A stretch of 38,963 nt of DNA from Candidatus Bathyarchaeum sp. (GTDB lineage Archaea; Thermoproteota; Bathyarchaeia; Bathyarchaeales; Bathyarchaeaceae), in contig JAOZIB010000006.1 of assembly GCA_026014565.1 (NCBI GenBank), positions 1 to 38,963 of the forward strand, written 5' to 3'. Below the pieces are notes generated by a model. That model worked only from the letters and a program-made list of their open reading frames with translations, did not search any database and had not been told where the DNA came from. Both the position numbers and the translations under genes were made by a program. Within the stretch, counting starts at the first letter, position 1, and the number at the start of each line of letters is the position of its first letter. Positions 32,719 to 38,963 of this stretch are shown here, piece after piece.

Positions 32719-33003
32719 TTACTCTAAAGTAATGTTGGGGTATTTTTCTTTGATTTTTTGATCCGCCAGTTGTGCTATCATGGCACTGGAAATTAGAACA
32801 AATTTGGCTCCTTTAAGTTCCATTAGTTCTGCAGGTTTTTGGTCCTGAGTAACTAACAGTAAATCGTTTTTTGCGGCGTATTCTGCGACTTTGCGGTCTT
32901 TTGCTCCGCGCAGTCCAGCTTCTTGGACGGTTACTATGGTCCAGCCTAAAACTTCAAAGTATTCGCGCAGTCCAGAATACATTTCGTCAAGTAAAATTTT
33001 CAT
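32719..33003 (-). CDS. DUF5615-like PIN-fold protein
   Basis: The 94-residue protein begins MKILLDEMYSGLREYFEVLG, with the first PIN-type Asp, then VTVQEAGLRGAKDRKVAEYA (second acidic cluster) and NDLLLVTQDQKPAELMELKG (third Asp). Such small PIN-like proteins are often toxins, or ribonuclease-like components, but no obvious antitoxin gene is adjacent, so a housekeeping RNA role is possible. ATG 33003 has GAGGG 8 nt upstream; a longer frame to 33039 overlaps that site. It is the first gene of the rdgB-rpsO-recJ-pcc1 strand block. Confidence 0.8.
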   Translation of the reverse strand: MKILLDEMYSGLREYFEVLGWTIVTVQEAGLRGAKDRKVAEYAAKNDLLLVTQDQKPAELMELKGAKFVLISSAMIAQLADQKIKEKYPNITLE

Positions 33004-33151
33004 CAAATATCCCTCTATGAGCGTGAAGCTGGAAAACATATCTGTGGAATCTACAATTTATATCTGACCACAAAACCACAAGAAAAGCATCAAAGTAAGG
33101 AAACGTAAATAAACAAGGCGAACAAAAAAGTGGTCTGTATCATTCCAATGT

Positions 33152-33225
33152 GGCCGAAATGAGGTAGTCTGGTAGCCTATAGCCCTGTGGAGGCTAGCGC
33201 CCGGGTTCAAATCCCGGTTTCGGCC
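33152..33225 (+). tRNA. tRNA-His (GTG)
   Basis: A full cloverleaf can be drawn: acceptor GCCGAAA/TTTCGGC, D-arm AGGT/GCCT, anticodon stem TAGCC/GGCTA with loop CTGTGGA (anticodon GTG), a 4-nt variable loop and T-arm CCGGG-TTCAAAT-CCCGG. The extra G at -1 (33152) can pair with discriminator C73, the identity mark of tRNA-His, and is encoded in the DNA. No intron and no encoded CCA. Confidence 0.95.
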
Positions 33226-33301
33226 CCTCTTGTTCACAACAGTTGGAATGAAGCAAAAACCGGGTTTGGCAAAGCTTTAGAAAAGGAAAACGCTAAATCC
33301 A

Positions 33302-33321
33302 TGTTCTCTAACAAGAGAACA
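33302..33321. repeat. Perfect 8-bp hairpin between the two tRNA genes
   Basis: TGTTCTCT and AGAGAACA enclose a 4-nt loop (AACA), ending 9 nt before the first base of tRNA-Ala. It may be a processing signal in a tRNA-His/tRNA-Ala precursor or a transcription signal. Confidence 0.6.
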
Positions 33322-33330
33322 AAACATTGT

Positions 33331-33405
33331 GGGCCGATAGTTCAGTCTGGTATGAATGCCTGACTTGCACTCAGGAGGTCGCGGGTTCAATTCCCGCTCG
33401 GTCCA
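33331..33405 (+). tRNA. tRNA-Ala (TGC)
   Basis: Acceptor GGGCCGA/TCGGTCC contains the G3-U70 wobble pair that identifies alanine tRNA. D-arm GTTC/GAAT, anticodon stem CCTGA/TCAGG with loop CTTGCAC (anticodon TGC), 5-nt variable loop, T-arm GCGGG-TTCAATT-CCCGC, discriminator A. The next three bases are CCA, possibly by chance. No intron. Confidence 0.96.
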
Positions 33406-33417
33406 CCACAACTGAAC

Positions 33418-33642
33418 TTGCTACATTCTGACAAAATCTTTAACACATTATGGCAAATGAAAAGAGACCACTATCAAACATCGCAATCAAAAATAACAGA
33501 CCGCAGACTCCGCATGATAGCTAATACTGTAGACCGTGACAAACCTGAAGAAGTAAAAGAACACCTAGCAAACAAAAAAAGAAAAGACAGCTACATAGAA
33601 GGTTTAAGGCATGAAAACTCCAATAGTAATTGGGGTGAGTGA
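33418..33642 (+). CDS. Possible small hypothetical protein upstream of pcm
   Basis: A 74-residue frame from TTG 33418 (or ATG 33457, giving MKRDHYQTSQSKITDRRLRM...) ends in TGATG overlapping the pcm start by one base, which suggests coupling. The product is hydrophilic, rich in Lys/Arg/Glu and probably helical. It has no recognisable domain, and the frame begins only 12 nt after tRNA-Ala. It may be real or a leader region. Confidence 0.4.
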   Translation: MLHSDKIFNTLWQMKRDHYQTSQSKITDRRLRMIANTVDRDKPEEVKEHLANKKRKDSYIEGLRHENSNSNWGE

Positions 33643-34351
33643 TGAACCAGCAATCAGGGGAGAATTTGGTTCGAAAACTGATAAAACAAGGTGTTCTTCG
33701 GTCGTCTAACGTGATTGAGTCGTTGCGAAGAGTTCCAAGGGAATTGTTTTTGCCAGAAAATGCTAAACCAAGTGCGGCTTTGGATTGTCCGCTTTCTATT
33801 GGTTGGGGCCAAACGGCTTCTGCGCCTCTTGGTTGAGGAGTTGGTCAACCAGGCGAAACATGGTAGCCATAATGGATGAGGCCCTTGAACTAGAAATCGG
33901 ACATAAAGTCTTGGAAATTGGAGGAGGTTCAGGCTGGCATGCAGCAACCATAGCTGAAATTGTTGCACCTTCAGATGTATCGAAAGAAAAATGGGGACAT
34001 GTTTACACAATTGAAAGAATTCCCCAGTTGGCAGCTTTCGCGAAAATTAACATTGATAATGCAGGATTTGCAGACCGGGTTACAGTAATTCACAGCGACG
34101 GAACCCTTGGATATCCAAAAGAAGCTCCGTATGACAGAATTTTTGTTGCTGCTGCAGGTCCAAAGGTTCCAGAACCATTAGTTAACCAACTTAAAGAGAC
34201 GGGTGTTCTTTTGGCACCTGTTGGAGGTGTACAGCTGTATCAAAGCTTAATTCGAGTTAGAAAACAAAATGGAAAAATAACCCAGGAAAACCTTGGGGGC
34301 GTAGCCTTTGTCCCATTAATTGGAAAACATGGCTTTGAACAAAAAGTTTAG
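33642..34351 (+). pseudogene. pcm: Protein-L-isoaspartate O-methyltransferase, frame interrupted
   Basis: Pcm repairs isoaspartyl damage in proteins. The N-terminal part (33642-33836) reads KLIKQGVLRSSNVIESLRRV, PRELFLPE and CPLSIGWGQTASAP, then hits TGA. The rest continues in another frame (from about 33858): MVAIMDEALELEIGHKVLEI, GGGSGWHAATIAEI (SAM site), VYTIER and DGTLGYPKEAPYDRIFVAAA, to a normal C-terminus. The family sequence at the break is SAPHMVAIM. Removing 29 nt (33829-33857) restores exactly that. Both halves are otherwise intact, so either the gene is recently broken, the mRNA or translation skips the insert, or the assembly is wrong. The stop overlaps that of convergent fen1 by 3-4 nt. 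Confidence 0.88.
33823..33855 (+). other. Hairpin-forming insert in pcm
   Basis: CGCCT/AGGCG and GGTTGA/TCAACC stack into an 11-bp stem with a 3-nt bulge (CTT, 33828-33830) on the 5' side only and an 8-nt loop (GGAGTTGG). The bulge coincides with the 5' edge of the 29-nt segment that breaks the pcm frame. Confidence 0.75.
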
Positions 34352-35379
34352 CCAAACCAAGACTCAAGGGTAGTCTTGCTTTTTGATTCCTTAAAACTAA
34401 CAGCCATTTTGTTAACTGCACTTCTGACGCGGTCTTCAGAAAAGTCCCGTTCCCGACACAAAAAATCAACTACCCCTTTCGCGTTTGGGGATTTCCATTC
34501 TAGTTTGTAGTCGTCAGTAACTTTTGGATTCAAGAAAACATCTCGAATTCCTTTGTAATCCGCAATGCAATCAGAATTGTCCAAGTTGGGAATAACTTCT
34601 TCGATGCATCCATGCTTTTGGATTAGTTTCAAGGCAGTTTTGGGTCCAACGCCCTTTATTCCTGGATTAAAATCAGTTCCCACCAATATGGCCAAATCGA
34701 TGAGTTGTTTGCGGGTGATTTCTAAGTCTTTCAGAACAGAGTCAAGTTTCATTACTTCGGGAAACACGTTAACGTAAGTGTTCCGTCTTGGAATTTTTCG
34801 TCTACCGCTTACGGTCACATTTCGCACAAGACGGGTTGCACCAAACAGTAAACTATCGTAGTCTTGGCTCCCACAGTAATCCGCTGTGCCCTTTATTGTC
34901 ATGTAAGCTGCTTGGGCTTCCCCTTCAGAGGGAGCTTGAATCCATGGAATTCCCAATTCAGAAAGCAATCGTTTGGAGTCTTCAGGCATATAACTTTTCA
35001 TTTTAGAAGTCATCTGAGCATAACGCCGCGCCAGTTCAATGTCGCCGTCTTTTTTGGCTTGCTCATACTTCACTAGGGCCTCTGCTTTGACGTGGGTGCG
35101 GCGTTTTACTTCTGCCTCTTTTAGTTCAGGGGATTCTCCATCAAAAACGTAAACAACTTTGACTCCTTTCTCGGCCAAGTTGGCGGTTCGGTACAATAAT
35201 CCGATTAGATGACTGGTTATCATGCCCGAGCGGTCTTTCAAGGGCGTGCCATCAGGTTGGCGAATACTAGACAAAAACTGATAAAGACTATTATAAGCGT
35301 CAATGGCGACAATTTTTCCACTTAGAACATTAAAATCAATTTCAGTTTTTGGAATTAATACTCGCAGATTTACACCCAA
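34348..35379 (-). CDS. fen: Flap endonuclease 1
   Basis: FEN1 cleaves 5' flaps in Okazaki-fragment maturation and repair. The 343-residue protein has the N domain (KIVAIDAYNSLYQFLSSIRQ, VVYVFDGESPELK) and I domain (PSEGEAQAAYM, GSQDYDSLLFGATRLVRNV) with the acidic two-metal residues, and the helix-2-turn-helix LVGTDFNPGIKGVGPKTALK. The C-terminal TTLESWFG is a PIP-box-like end for PCNA. The start is the usual MGVNL at 35379 (GV after Met is functionally important). It follows a wHTH gene and cdc48 on the minus strand. Confidence 0.97.
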   Translation of the reverse strand: MGVNLRVLIPKTEIDFNVLSGKIVAIDAYNSLYQFLSSIRQPDGTPLKDRSGMITSHLIGLLYRTANLAEKGVKVVYVFDGESPELKEAEVKRRTHVKAEALVKYEQAKKDGDIELARRYAQMTSKMKSYMPEDSKRLLSELGIPWIQAPSEGEAQAAYMTIKGTADYCGSQDYDSLLFGATRLVRNVTVSGRRKIPRRNTYVNVFPEVMKLDSVLKDLEITRKQLIDLAILVGTDFNPGIKGVGPKTALKLIQKHGCIEEVIPNLDNSDCIADYKGIRDVFLNPKVTDDYKLEWKSPNAKGVVDFLCRERDFSEDRVRSAVNKMAVSFKESKSKTTLESWFG

Positions 35380-35439
35380 TGCTGTGCCACCAGAAAGGTT
35401 GATGGAAGTTTTCCCAAAGAAAAGGTTAAGGGAAAACTT

Positions 35440-35667
35440 TTATTGTTTTTGTTCGACCAACTCAACTCGTCGTTTGCCTTTTGTGGAAGTTGAGACATAC
35501 AATACGCCTTCAATTTCCATGCGCAACAAAGTCTTGTTTAGTTCGCTAAAGCCGACCTCATGAGTTGCTTTCACCAAATCAAATAGGTCAACGTCTGTCA
35601 TTGGACCTTTCCGTTCCAGTAACTCTCGAATTTGCGTTTTCAAAGGGTGAGACACCCAAGTTTTCAT
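35440..35667 (-). CDS. Small winged-helix protein
   Basis: The 75-residue protein MKTWVSHPLKTQIRELLERK... has three helices (TQIRELLERKG, VDLFDLVKATHE, ELNKTLLRMEIEG) and a beta wing (VLYVSTSTKGKRRVELVE), the layout of a minimal winged-helix domain. It is basic at the wing, so DNA or RNA binding is likely. No specific family is recognised. It lies between cdc48 (28 nt) and fen1 (60 nt), same strand, which suggests a shared operon. Confidence 0.75.
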   Translation of the reverse strand: MKTWVSHPLKTQIRELLERKGPMTDVDLFDLVKATHEVGFSELNKTLLRMEIEGVLYVSTSTKGKRRVELVEQKQ

Positions 35668-35695
35668 CAATACTGTTTCACTTCCATTATTGTAA

Positions 35696-37867
35696 CTATG
35701 CTACAGGAGTTGTAGGCTTCTTTAGTTGTCGAACATTCTTCATGAAATTACGATACCAATTCTCCATATTAGGCATAATAGATGGTCCAGATTTTTCAAG
35801 GGCTTTCCTGAAATCATCAAAAGTAACAACTTTTGCATTTATGTCTCTACGCAAAGCATTAAGTCCAGCTTCTCGACAAAGAGCTTCAATGTCTGCACCG
35901 GAATACTTCTTTGTCATTATAGACAACTGAGCCAAATCCACATCATCTGCCAAAGGCATCTTACTGGTATAGATTTTTAAAATTTCCAACCGACTTTCTT
36001 TTTCGGGTTCAGGAACATAAATCAAACGGTCAAACCGTCCAGGACGAAGAATTGCAGGGTCAACAATGTCTGGCCTGTTAGTAGCTGCAATGATAACTAC
36101 ATCTTCCAATGAGACCAAACCGTCCATCTCGGTTAGTAGTTGACTAATAACTCGTTCAGTTACTCCGCTATCAGTGTAACCCATTCCTCGACCAGGAACC
36201 AAAGAATCAAACTCATCAAAGAATATCACAGTTGGCGAAGCCATTCTAGCCTTTCTGAAAACTTCACGAATTGCTTTTTCAGATTCTCCGACCCATTTGG
36301 AGAATACTTCTGGACCTTTTACGGTTATGAAATTAGCTTCACTTTCGGTTGCAACTGCCCGAGCAAGCAAAGTTTTCCCACAGCCCGGGGGACCATAAAG
36401 CATGATGCCTTTAGGGGGACGAATACCAATCCGAGTGAAAACTTCAGGGTTTTTCAGTGGCCATTCAACTGCTTCTATGAGTTCTTGTTTAAGTTCACCT
36501 AAACCTCCAATTTGGGACCAGTGAACTTCTGGGATTTCAATGTGAACCTCACGCATAGCAGTTGGAGTGATTTCACGGAAAGCATTCAAAAAGTCCTCCA
36601 TACGAACTTCCATTTTCTCCAAAACACTCGGAGGAATGCGTTCTTCATCTAAATTGATTTCAGGTAAATACCTACGCAGAGCTTTCATAGCGGTTTCTCG
36701 GCTCAAGGCAGAAAGGTCAGCACCAGTGTAACCGTGAGACATTTTTGCAAGTTTGTCCAAATCCACATCGTCTGTGAGGGGCATACCTCGGGTGTGAATT
36801 TGTGTCACTTCGTAGCGTCCTTTTTGATCAGGTACACCAATTTCGATTTCCCTATCAAAGCGTCCGGGACGGCGTAACGCAGGGTCAAGGGCTTCGGGTC
36901 GGTTAGTTGCACCGATAACAATCAGGTGGCCTCGACCAGAAAGCCCATCCATCAAAGCCAAAAGTTGAGCAACAACTCGTCGTTCGACTTCTCCAGTTAC
37001 TTCTTCACGTTTTGGAGCAATAGCATCAAGCTCGTCAACAAAAATTATGCTGGGAGCATTTTTTTGTGCTTGCTGGAACATTTCGCGAAGTCGAGCTTCA
37101 GATTCCCCATAGAATTTGCTCATGATTTCGGGTCCGTTTATTGAGTAAAAGTTTGCTTCAGACTCGTTTGCTACTGCACGAGCTAGAAGCGTTTTTCCAC
37201 ATCCAGGAGGACCATGTAACAGTACACCTTTTGGTGGTTCTATTCCAAGGCGTTGGAACAATTCGGGATGCCTTAGGGGTAGTTCAACCATTTCTCGGAT
37301 TCTTTGGATTTCTTCGTGTAATCCTCCGATGTCTTCGTAGGTTGTTCGGGGCAAGCCTTCGCTTTCGGGTGCGGGCTCGGCCATGATTTGGACGTTTGTG
37401 CTGTTATTTATTCTTACAATTCCGTGGGGACGGGATTTTGTTACACGAAAAGGTATGGCGTGTCCTAGCATCATTACTAGGGTGGTGTCACCTTCTACGA
37501 AGGTTCTTTCCATGAGCCGGTTTTTTACAAAGTTTGTAAAGTCTTCATCCACGTTTAATTTCATGTCGATTGGAGCCAAAACTAGACTCGTGGCATTTGT
37601 TACCTTGGCTTGGCGAATTACAACTACTTCGTGTATTGCCACTCCAGCATTTTTGCGGGTGAATCCGTCAATTCGGATTATGTCTCTGTTTTGGTCTTCG
37701 GAGTATGCGGGCCAGGCTATGGCTGCGGTGTTTCGTTTTCCAATAATTTCTATTACGTCGCCCGCTGAGATACCCAGTTTTTGCATTGCTTGTTGATCAA
37801 CTCGGGCGATTCCTCGATAAACGTCTCGCTGTTTTGCATCTTCTACTCTTAGTTGCATTTCGCTCAC
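35696..37867 (-). CDS. cdc48: CDC48/VAT-type double AAA+ ATPase
   Basis: A hexameric unfoldase related to VCP/p97 that feeds the proteasome and extracts proteins. Residues about 1-170 are the N domain (double-psi barrel plus four-stranded barrel). D1: Walker A GPPGCGKT 219-226, Walker B IIFVDELD about 274-281, arginine finger in [10 protein letters not shown]2: Walker A 492-499, Walker [21 protein letters not shown]. The 723-residue length is normal. The C-terminus (LKKPTTPVA) has no clear HbYX proteasome-docking motif. ATG 37867. The aEF-1beta gene is 81 nt upstream on the same strand. Confidence 0.97.
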   Translation of the reverse strand: MSEMQLRVEDAKQRDVYRGIARVDQQAMQKLGISAGDVIEIIGKRNTAAIAWPAYSEDQNRDIIRIDGFTRKNAGVAIHEVVVIRQAKVTNATSLVLAPIDMKLNVDEDFTNFVKNRLMERTFVEGDTTLVMMLGHAIPFRVTKSRPHGIVRINNSTNVQIMAEPAPESEGLPRTTYEDIGGLHEEIQRIREMVELPLRHPELFQRLGIEPPKGVLLHGPPGCGKTLLARAVANESEANFYSINGPEIMSKFYGESEARLREMFQQAQKNAPSIIFVDELDAIAPKREEVTGEVERRVVAQLLALMDGLSGRGHLIVIGATNRPEALDPALRRPGRFDREIEIGVPDQKGRYEVTQIHTRGMPLTDDVDLDKLAKMSHGYTGADLSALSRETAMKALRRYLPEINLDEERIPPSVLEKMEVRMEDFLNAFREITPTAMREVHIEIPEVHWSQIGGLGELKQELIEAVEWPLKNPEVFTRIGIRPPKGIMLYGPPGCGKTLLARAVATESEANFITVKGPEVFSKWVGESEKAIREVFRKARMASPTVIFFDEFDSLVPGRGMGYTDSGVTERVISQLLTEMDGLVSLEDVVIIAATNRPDIVDPAILRPGRFDRLIYVPEPEKESRLEILKIYTSKMPLADDVDLAQLSIMTKKYSGADIEALCREAGLNALRRDINAKVVTFDDFRKALEKSGPSIMPNMENWYRNFMKNVRQLKKPTTPVA

Positions 37868-37948
37868 TTAGTTTTCCTTCCTTTATTTAAGTAATCGTAA
37901 GGCTCCCCAGTTTTCGAAGGAAGCCCTCAATATATAAAGTTTGAGAAA

Positions 37949-38215
37949 TTACAGTCTAGTTAATCCCAAAGTCTGGATCTGACCGACGCCTTCAATGGCA
38001 GCTATTCGTTTTTCCGTTTCGTTGGCTATTCCTTCTTGCTCGGGGAGAACCATGTTCACTTTCAAGGCACACAGACCAAAAGCGATGGGCTCTTCTGCAA
38101 ATTTTTTGATTGAAGCAATATCTGCTAGTTTTTCTTGGATTTTCTCTTTTAACACTTCGAGGTTAACTGTTGATTCGGACGGAAAAATTTTGTAAACAAT
38201 AATTATCTTTCCCAT
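37949..38215 (-). CDS. ef1b: Translation elongation factor aEF-1beta
   Basis: aEF-1beta is the nucleotide exchange factor for aEF-1alpha. The 88-residue protein has the ferredoxin-like fold and family sequence: IIIVYKIFPSESTVNLEVLK, EEPIAFGLCALKVNMVLPEQ, ETEKRIAAIEGVGQIQTLGL. Length is typical of archaea (about 90). ATG 38215. In many archaea a small zinc-ribbon gene lies directly upstream; it is not present here. Confidence 0.95.
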   Translation of the reverse strand: MGKIIIVYKIFPSESTVNLEVLKEKIQEKLADIASIKKFAEEPIAFGLCALKVNMVLPEQEGIANETEKRIAAIEGVGQIQTLGLTRL

Positions 38216-38400
38216 TGTTTGGCATTCTCCTAAAGTCTCACTAATATATGTGTTACATTACAAATTTACATGTGTTTTTGGTAATGTGAACTAGCATCCT
38301 AGACGGAAAGCTAGCCTATTAACGTTACTATGTAACAATCCACTACAATTATTGAAAAAATTCAAAACATCCAGAAAGACTTGATAGATGGGAACCCTTA

Positions 38401-38592
38401 ATGGTGCACCAAACAAGCATGCGGAGAATTTGTGTAAAAACTTCAGACCACATTTCTGTAGAAGAGGTAAAAAGAGTCTACAAAGAACTCAAAATCCGAG
38501 ATTTGACGTTACTGCAAAAGGCTGAAGTGCGACCTGAAAAAGCTCAAGCAATTCTGGCACAATTGGAAACAGCAGACGAAAAGTTCATTTGA
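38401..38592 (+). CDS. Small hypothetical protein (63 aa)
   Basis: From ATG 38401 the frame reads MVHQTSMRRICVKTSDHISV, EEVKRVYKELKIRDLTLLQK and AEVRPEKAQAILAQLETADE. A second ATG (MRRIC, 38419) could be the start. The composition is that of a soluble helical protein, but no family is recognised. A GATGGGAA motif precedes the first ATG. A 6-bp hairpin (38626-38640) follows the stop. Confidence 0.55.
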   Translation: MVHQTSMRRICVKTSDHISVEEVKRVYKELKIRDLTLLQKAEVRPEKAQAILAQLETADEKFI

Positions 38593-38625
38593 TAATTCTA
38601 AGATTGGACTTGAAGTTAAAATAGG

Positions 38626-38640
38626 AAACGGAATCCGTTT
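38626..38640 (+). terminator. Hairpin after the 63-aa gene
   Basis: AAACGG-AAT-CCGTTT forms a 6-bp stem with a 3-nt loop 34 nt beyond the stop codon, followed by TTATAG. Confidence 0.4.
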
Positions 38641-38679
38641 TATAGAAGCAAACGTCACTAACAACCACCCTAATACTAA

Positions 38680-38942
38680 CTGAAAAAAATTGTTTTAGCG
38701 CCTTTAGAGTCCCTAGACTACTACCAACGACTGGACGTAACTGAAATCGAAGGCGGCCTAACCAAAGCAGTTGCTAACAAAAATCCTGAAAAAGTTATTC
38801 CACTCTAAAAAAAGTTAGTTAAAGCCAAATTTGAACTAAGCAAAGCAGAATTAGAGAGGCTCTAACCAGCAATCCCAGATGCAAAAGAGGCAACTGATTT
38901 TAGCTTTGGATTACTTCTTGTACTAGGTCTTTGTTATCTTTA
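38680..38942 (+). pseudogene. Decayed coding-like frame with in-frame stops
   Basis: One frame from about 38680 reads coding-like peptide (LKKIVLAPLESLDYYQRLDV, TEIEGGLTKAVANKNPEKVI, KKLVKAKFELSKAELERL, PAIPDAKEATDFSFG) but is cut by TAA after VIPL, after ERL and after CYL. There is no clear start codon. The composition (Lys/Glu/Ala rich) looks like a real protein remnant. The remainder of this 370-nt end region shows no other gene. Its source family is not recognised. Confidence 0.45.
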
Positions 38943-38963
38943 AGCCAAGCTATGATTACGTCT

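Noticed and set aside
32719-33003. Toxin-antitoxin module with the PIN-like protein
   Set aside because: No small antitoxin-like gene is adjacent; neighbours are rdgB and tRNA genes.
33823-33858. A canonical bulge-helix-bulge intron in pcm
   Set aside because: For the three 29-nt excisions that restore the frame, the first four intron bases do not pair with the four exon bases after the 3' bulge. A TGGT/ACCA helix exists but would remove 18 nt and not restore the frame. Only a relaxed motif or another mechanism remains possible.
37383-37796. Plus-strand frame of 137 codons opposite cdc48
   Set aside because: Antisense to the N domain of Cdc48, with no domain-like sequence.
1-38963. CRISPR arrays, insertion sequences, integrase/att sites, rRNA genes
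   Set aside because: No regularly spaced repeats, transposase or integrase frames, or rRNA-like sequence were found. The two tRNA genes show no flanking duplicated 3' end.

Overview
This 39 kb window is chromosomal DNA of an archaeon. The markers are aRF1, archaeal-type ValRS, the KEOPS subunits Kae1, Bud32 and Pcc1, FEN1, a two-domain CDC48 ATPase, a proteasome beta subunit, archaeal S15, aEF-1beta and a TFE-beta-like factor with a four-cysteine tail. The TFE-beta homologue, the noncatalytic-looking beta-type proteasome subunit, the NosD-like secreted proteins ending in IPEF..W..L tails and the strictly anaerobic metal metabolism suggest the Thermoproteota/TACK side, most likely a Bathyarchaeia-like lineage. 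That placement is inference from gene content; no rRNA is present. The DNA is AT-rich, TTG and GTG starts are common, and genes are tightly packed with several 1-22 nt overlaps.

Layout. 1-7.2 kb: end of a secreted protein gene (-), a tandem Lrp/AsnC-like regulator, a stand-alone PurH-type IMP cyclohydrolase, a metallo-beta-lactamase-fold nuclease, a superoxide reductase, several small proteins, a flavodoxin, a lone RAM/Lrp ligand-binding domain and a PfkB-family sugar kinase. 7.4-12 kb: aRF1 convergent with valyl-tRNA synthetase, then an OsmC-like protein. 12.1-21.1 kb: a bacterial-type ATP phosphofructokinase and larB on the minus strand, divergent from larC-larE, then a five-gene locus of a CooC-like ATPase, a FecB-type binding protein, a SAM methyltransferase, a FecCD-type permease and a FecE-type ATPase. 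21.3-26.6 kb: proteasome beta subunit, AMMECR1, a GT-B glycosyltransferase, a NosD-like protein, RlmE and TFE-beta. 26.8-33 kb: kae1-bud32 (+), a second NosD-like protein, then a minus-strand block DUF5615-rdgB-rpsO-recJ/DHH-pcc1. 33.1-33.4 kb: tRNA-His and tRNA-Ala. 33.4-38.6 kb: an interrupted pcm, fen1, a small winged-helix gene, cdc48 and aEF-1beta. The last 370 nt look like decayed coding sequence.

The best candidate for an undescribed system is 13.2-21.1 kb. LarB, LarC and LarE make the nickel-pincer nucleotide cofactor, and a CooC-like ATPase (the family that serves nickel insertion into CO dehydrogenase) heads a cluster with a metal-chelate-type ABC importer and a methyltransferase. 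A 17-bp perfect palindrome lies against its TATA-like element, and a hairpin separates the binding-protein gene from the rest. Together they read as a possible nickel (or nickel/corrinoid chelate) acquisition and delivery island. Other striking points are pcm split by a 29-nt hairpin-forming insert, a proteasome beta subunit with Ala at the position of catalytic Thr1, and a superoxide reductase with Lys in place of the usual Glu iron ligand.
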